From CAZMZW01 sp964571135 (GTDB lineage Bacteria; Chloroflexota; Anaerolineae; Anaerolineales; Anaerolineaceae), in assembly GCA_964571135.1 (NCBI GenBank), contig CAZMZW010000006.1, positions 96,013 through 160,012 of the forward strand: DNA of 64,000 bases, written 5' to 3'. The notes under the pieces were generated by a model. The model saw nothing but the letters and a program-made list of their open reading frames with translations. It searched no databases and was not told where the DNA came from. A program made the translations under genes and the position numbers. The first letter of the stretch is position 1; every line of letters begins with the position of its first letter. Positions 60,316 to 64,000 of this stretch are shown here, piece by piece.

Positions 60316-61539
60316 TTAATGGCTTTTTTTATATTCCGACCACAATTCCATTAATACCTGCGCAGTATAGCGTGCGAATTCAGGATCGTTAATGTGTAAG
60401 TCAAGCTCTTCGCGACGCACAACGGGAGAAAGCTCTGCCCGCAGGGTTTCGGTGTATCCCAAGTTGGCATTCGCGTCGTAAAGAGATTTACCTTCGCGAT
60501 TCATCATACTGAATCCGCGTAATGGGATGAGGGCGGCGCGTGGACCACTGCCTTCATTCAGGCGCTGAGCCACATAATGTCCGACCGCGGACATTTCTTC
60601 ACGTGTAGTGCGGAAATGGGTATGCGTAGGAGTATGGCGTACATATGGGCGGCTTTTCAGGTCAACCGGCCAGTCTTCGCGCCACTCATGCAAACGGATA
60701 TCGGCACAGCCTGGCACAACGATATAAGGAATACCCATTTTGCCCTCAGCCCGCATGCGCTCAATCGGGGCAGGCATTAAACCGTCATACAATCCATCGA
60801 TGATATCATGTGGAGAATAATCCACTACACCCTTGATCTGACCCTGCAAGACCAATTCTTCCATCGCTTTGGTGCCGATGCCGTTACCATGAAAAACGAT
60901 CACTTCAAAGCCCTGTTTTTCAAGTTCTTCGCGCACCACCATGGCACCAGGTGTAACCACACCAGTCATAGTGAGTCCCACTGATTCGCGAGAAAATGCA
61001 TCATCAAGCCTAACGGCGGCCATAGCAATCACTGCTGCAGTTGCCTGGGCAATGATAGGTTTGGTAACCCGGTTAAGTCCCGAAACGTCTGCCACGGAAT
61101 GGATCATGGTTACATCTTTAACTCCCACATAAGGACCGAATGCGGTTTTCCCGCAAGCTACTGTGGAAACCATCACCTTGGGTATTCCAATAGGAAGCAC
61201 CTGCATGGCAGAAGTGGCAATTGCAGTTCCCTGCCCACCCCCAACTGCGATGACACCTTGCACATTCCCCGCTTCATACAGGCCAAGGATAATTTTAATC
61301 AGCCCATCAGTCATTTTTCGCTGGCAATAGGCCTTATCATCGCGCTTGATCAGATCTGCCAGACTTTCGCCGCTGGCATTGGCAACCTGCTGACGGGTGA
61401 CATCACCATCGAAGGCAGGCATTCCTGAGGAACCTGGATCAATAATCAGTGGTGTATGACCGGCTTTCAGGATCTGATTCCGCATAAAGGCGGCTTCAAC
61501 GCCTTTTGTGTCCAACGTACTAATGACTACGATCTTCAT
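60316..61539 (-). CDS. UPF0261 / Tm-1-like ATP-binding domain protein
   Basis: A 407-residue UPF0261 protein. The N-terminal strand IVVISTLDTKGVEA, AVGGGQGTAIATSAM and VSTVACGKTAFGPYVG are typical. Plant Tm-1 carries the related domain and binds ATP; bacterial copies are often next to catabolic genes, and their reaction is not settled. The partner TIM-barrel (phosphoenolpyruvate hydrolase-like) protein often found with it is absent here. ATG 61539 is preceded by GGAGAG. Confidence 0.82.
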   Translation of the reverse strand: MKIVVISTLDTKGVEAAFMRNQILKAGHTPLIIDPGSSGMPAFDGDVTRQQVANASGESLADLIKRDDKAYCQRKMTDGLIKIILGLYEAGNVQGVIAVGGGQGTAIATSAMQVLPIGIPKVMVSTVACGKTAFGPYVGVKDVTMIHSVADVSGLNRVTKPIIAQATAAVIAMAAVRLDDAFSRESVGLTMTGVVTPGAMVVREELEKQGFEVIVFHGNGIGTKAMEELVLQGQIKGVVDYSPHDIIDGLYDGLMPAPIERMRAEGKMGIPYIVVPGCADIRLHEWREDWPVDLKSRPYVRHTPTHTHFRTTREEMSAVGHYVAQRLNEGSGPRAALIPLRGFSMMNREGKSLYDANANLGYTETLRAELSPVVRREELDLHINDPEFARYTAQVLMELWSEYKKSH

Positions 61540-61563
61540 GGATTTACTCTCCAAAAAAACCTT

Positions 61564-62403
61564 TCAGCGATCGAGCAGACCGGAAAAATAAAAAGGTGCC
61601 TCGGGCACAATTTTTCGCCTCTCGCGAAGTTGGATGCCTTCAAAGGGATAGACAGAATGTTCGAGGGATATCTCATCGTGATAGTACAAGATGTAATCGG
61701 CACGCTTATCAATCTCCTCCACCGATTTCCAGCCTGCGATCATGTCCACATAGCGAGCCTGTACCCAATACCGAAAATGCTCTTTGAGATTTGGTTCTAT
61801 ATTAGCGGCGCGCAGCAAAGCATCGCCAGTAATGACAAAAGTACCGACCTTAGTTTCAACCTCCACAGAAATGTGACCAGGTGTATGCCCCGGAGTAGGA
61901 AAAATGCGCACACCAGGAACTATGAGGGTATCGCCATGTGAAATTTCAAAATTACATCCATTAAAGGCCGATTCGATACCCAGCTTGAAGGATTCATAAG
62001 AGCGATAATAAAGTGGGAGTGGGTTGTATGCCCATAACAGTTCATCTTCTGAACAGATATAACGCGCATTGCGGAATGCTTTCATATTGGCACAGTGGTC
62101 CCAATGCAAGTGGGTGAAGATGCAGATATCGATCTCATCCGGATCCACTCCCATGGCACGCAAGGCATCTGGGGCTTCTGGGCAACCACGTTTGTCGCAA
62201 TCATGATGGTACTTGCTGGCGCGTTCCTGACCAGGCAAACCGGTATCGACCATGATCTTATGTTCGCCGGTATCCACGAAATAGCAGATATTAGGAATAT
62301 CCACATTTACACCGGGTTTACCTTTGAAGAATAGATAAACAGCGTGGTCAAGAACTACCCAACCGGTATTAATGGGATAAATTTTTGTGTTTTCAATGCT
62401 CAT
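61564..62403 (-). CDS. Metallo-beta-lactamase-fold hydrolase (lactonase-like)
   Basis: A 279-residue MBL-fold protein. The dinuclear metal motif is THLHWDHC (HxHxDH), and PTPGHTPGH and TGDALL supply the other ligands. It is similar in style to N-acyl-homoserine lactonase and other lactonases. In this cluster a lactone hydrolase is plausible. ATG 62403 is 7 nt after GAGG. Confidence 0.85.
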   Translation of the reverse strand: MSIENTKIYPINTGWVVLDHAVYLFFKGKPGVNVDIPNICYFVDTGEHKIMVDTGLPGQERASKYHHDCDKRGCPEAPDALRAMGVDPDEIDICIFTHLHWDHCANMKAFRNARYICSEDELLWAYNPLPLYYRSYESFKLGIESAFNGCNFEISHGDTLIVPGVRIFPTPGHTPGHISVEVETKVGTFVITGDALLRAANIEPNLKEHFRYWVQARYVDMIAGWKSVEEIDKRADYILYYHDEISLEHSVYPFEGIQLRERRKIVPEAPFYFSGLLDR

Positions 62404-62420
62404 AATCAAACCTCGTAATC

Positions 62421-63134
62421 TTATTTAATCAAGCGGGCTGCGTTGGGCCATAAAGCAGCAACATAATCAACGCGGTCGATGCGCACATGGATATCCGCCC
62501 ACACCAACGGCTGGTGGGTTGCACTCAGGGAAAGTCGATTGACGACAATTACATCTTCATTCTCAGTCAGGTCGAGCATCTGACTGTCTTCTGGATTGGC
62601 AGGTACCAAGCGGCAACTTTCTTCCACATCCATCACTACTGCGTGATAATCATGCTCAAGAGTCTCCTGAAAGGATCGATGTGAAAGATCCTGGCTTTCC
62701 AAACCCGGACAGACCTCAAAGGGAAGATAATTATGTTGATTTGCAAGCATTTGGCCTTCCACCAAACGCGAGCGAACCTGATGGTAGACTAGATCGCCTG
62801 GTTTCATTTTTAACCGATTCATGATCTCGTCATTTGGTGAAATGATTTGCACTTCGCGCACAACAGTTGATGGTTTAAATCCCAAACGAGCGGTGTGTTG
62901 AAAAACACTCTCAATTGATGGTTTGGCCGGCGCCAGAACCATGAAGGAACCATCCGTACAATGATCCACCAACCCTTTACGGAAGGCAGAGGCAAGCACA
63001 AGCGCCATTTCAGTAATACTGGTATTCAACTGCTGGCTTAGGATGTCTACCCGCAAGATCATCTTGACAGGCAAGCTGCCATTCAGAAGCAATGCTTCAA
63101 ATTCTCTTTGTAGACCAGCGGGAAAGTTATGCAT
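62421..63134 (-). CDS. GntR-family regulator with UTRA domain
   Basis: A 237-residue regulator. The N-terminal winged-helix (about 15-65) is divergent from standard GntR. The C-terminal UTRA (effector-binding) domain has the VYHQVRSRLVEGQMLANQHN and LPFEVCPGL elements. The effector is unknown. It is adjacent to the MBL gene on the same strand and probably senses the pathway substrate. ATG 63134 is used; the TTG one codon earlier is less likely. Confidence 0.8.
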   Translation of the reverse strand: MHNFPAGLQREFEALLLNGSLPVKMILRVDILSQQLNTSITEMALVLASAFRKGLVDHCTDGSFMVLAPAKPSIESVFQHTARLGFKPSTVVREVQIISPNDEIMNRLKMKPGDLVYHQVRSRLVEGQMLANQHNYLPFEVCPGLESQDLSHRSFQETLEHDYHAVVMDVEESCRLVPANPEDSQMLDLTENEDVIVVNRLSLSATHQPLVWADIHVRIDRVDYVAALWPNAARLIK

Positions 63135-63302
63135 CAATTTTTCAGCCTTAGCACAGCCATTCTCGTAAGATTTTTTATTCAGGCACGTCCGGAAAGCAAC
63201 TTCTTGCTCTTTGCACGTGTCCCCTTCAACCCCGCACGGTTGAAAAATGTTTTTTCTTGGTTAGAGTTAAATAATTACCATGTATGTTTTCAACAGAAAG
63301 CT

Positions 63303-63986
63303 CTAGGATTTTTCCTCACGGACATTGCGGTTTTCAATGGCAGCAATTAAAGCCTGGGATGTGTTTTCATAATGTGTTCGAGCCACGCGTTCTGCTTCAT
63401 CACAATTGTGGCATTTCATCGCTTCGTAAATCGAAGTATGCTCAATGAAGATGGAATTAGGCCGTCCAGGGACCAGCATACTCAGATTACGGTATTGCGA
63501 ACAGGCATCATATAAATTGGACAACAGGCTTTCCAGTTTTGGAGAACCTGCTGCAGCCCAGATGAGGGCATGAAACTCACGGTTAAGTTTGGTGAAAGAG
63601 TCATAATCCTCATTCTGCATGGCTTTCTGGTCATGGGATAAGACAATTTTTTTTATTTTTTCTAATTGTTTCTCATTTACACGCGCACTGGCCAGGCGCG
63701 CAGCCAATCCTTCCAATACCGCACGCATCTGATAGAGTTCCACAATTTCAAATTCAGAGAGATCTTTTACTATAGTACCACGGTGCGGAACAGTCTCCAC
63801 CAATCCCGTGGATTCAAGGGAACGCAGAGCATCGCGCACCGGCATACGGCTGACCCCCATTTCATCAGCAATATCTGTAGTCACCAGACGTTGTCCGGGT
63901 ATCAAATCCCCATTGAGAATTTTAACCCGGAGTTCGTCAGCGACAATTTCTGTCATTGTGCGATATTTCTGTGCGACCTGTGTCAT
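63303..63986 (-). CDS. GntR-family regulator with FCD domain (FadR subfamily)
   Basis: A 227-residue regulator with a standard GntR winged helix (residues about 12-75, MGVSRMPVRDALRSLESTGL) and a C-terminal FCD domain. Metal/effector-binding His residues are in LNREFHALIW and IFIEHTSIYEAM, and further in CHNCDEAERVARTHYENT. FCD regulators usually respond to sugar acids or organic acids. AGGAAG precedes the ATG. First gene of the cluster in the window, followed by a 168-nt gap. Confidence 0.9.
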   Translation of the reverse strand: MTQVAQKYRTMTEIVADELRVKILNGDLIPGQRLVTTDIADEMGVSRMPVRDALRSLESTGLVETVPHRGTIVKDLSEFEIVELYQMRAVLEGLAARLASARVNEKQLEKIKKIVLSHDQKAMQNEDYDSFTKLNREFHALIWAAAGSPKLESLLSNLYDACSQYRNLSMLVPGRPNSIFIEHTSIYEAMKCHNCDEAERVARTHYENTSQALIAAIENRNVREEKS

Positions 63987-64000
63987 AAATACTTCCTGGC

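Noticed and set aside
61456..61941. A 161-codon plus-strand ORF across the UPF0261 and MBL genes
   Set aside because: It crosses two well-supported minus-strand genes and shows no protein family.

Overview
The window looks like a chromosomal stretch from a Gram-positive-type, anaerobic member of the Chloroflexota, most likely class Anaerolineae. This is inferred from gene content and style, not from a marker gene. Supporting points are lipoproteins with Ala/Pro/Thr-rich linkers after the lipobox, a T-box leader, a class-A penicillin-binding protein with a Thr/Pro-rich tail, and a bacterial sn-glycerol-1-phosphate dehydrogenase. There is no rRNA, CRISPR array, phage or recognisable insertion sequence. 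Two tRNAs are present: Ser-GGA and Val-GAC.

Layout. 1-4.4 kb: the end of a secreted protein, a glycosidase-like lipoprotein, and a methylmalonyl-CoA mutase large subunit with its epimerase. 4.4-9 kb: palindromic repeats, an MFS/UMF1 transporter, and a polar amino-acid ABC importer. 9-20 kb: a methyltransferase, a CBS protein, and the translation operon nusA-ylxR-infB-rbfA-nrnA-truB-ribF, continued by a double ThyX-like protein and a GrpB protein. 20-23 kb: an AT-rich Mrr restriction endonuclease and an ATP-cone/uridine-kinase fusion. 23-31 kb: a complete kdp potassium-uptake operon on the minus strand, including two 29-codon membrane ORFs missed by ordinary gene calling. 31-37 kb: an NYC1-like SDR, a translationally coupled three-gene unit (beta-structure protein, unknown, formyltransferase), and a large protein resembling a degenerate DNA amino-methyltransferase.

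37-49 kb: PTS general components (EI, HPr), PBP1A, AMMECR1, then a cell-wall block (amidase and two L,D-transpeptidases), a thioredoxin-TPR protein, a frameshifted gene and an RlmD-type rRNA methyltransferase. 49-54 kb: tRNA-Ser, a GNAT protein, a DUF559 nuclease-like gene set among 107-nt terminal-inverted-repeat elements, then tRNA-Val followed directly by a T-box leader and a TGS-less threonyl-tRNA synthetase. 54-57 kb: divergent sn-glycerol-3-phosphate and sn-glycerol-1-phosphate dehydrogenase-like genes beside a decayed gene. 57-64 kb: a minus-strand catabolic-looking cluster of class II aldolase, M24 peptidase, zinc dehydrogenase, truncated FGGY kinase, UPF0261/Tm-1-like protein, metallo-beta-lactamase-fold hydrolase and two GntR-family regulators. 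Its substrate is unknown.

The most noteworthy items are the tRNA-Val/T-box/thrS arrangement, the repeat-embedded DUF559 gene, the extra small membrane ORF at the head of kdp, the degenerate methyltransferase, the double ThyX protein, the ATP-cone nucleoside kinase, and the uncharacterised catabolic cluster.
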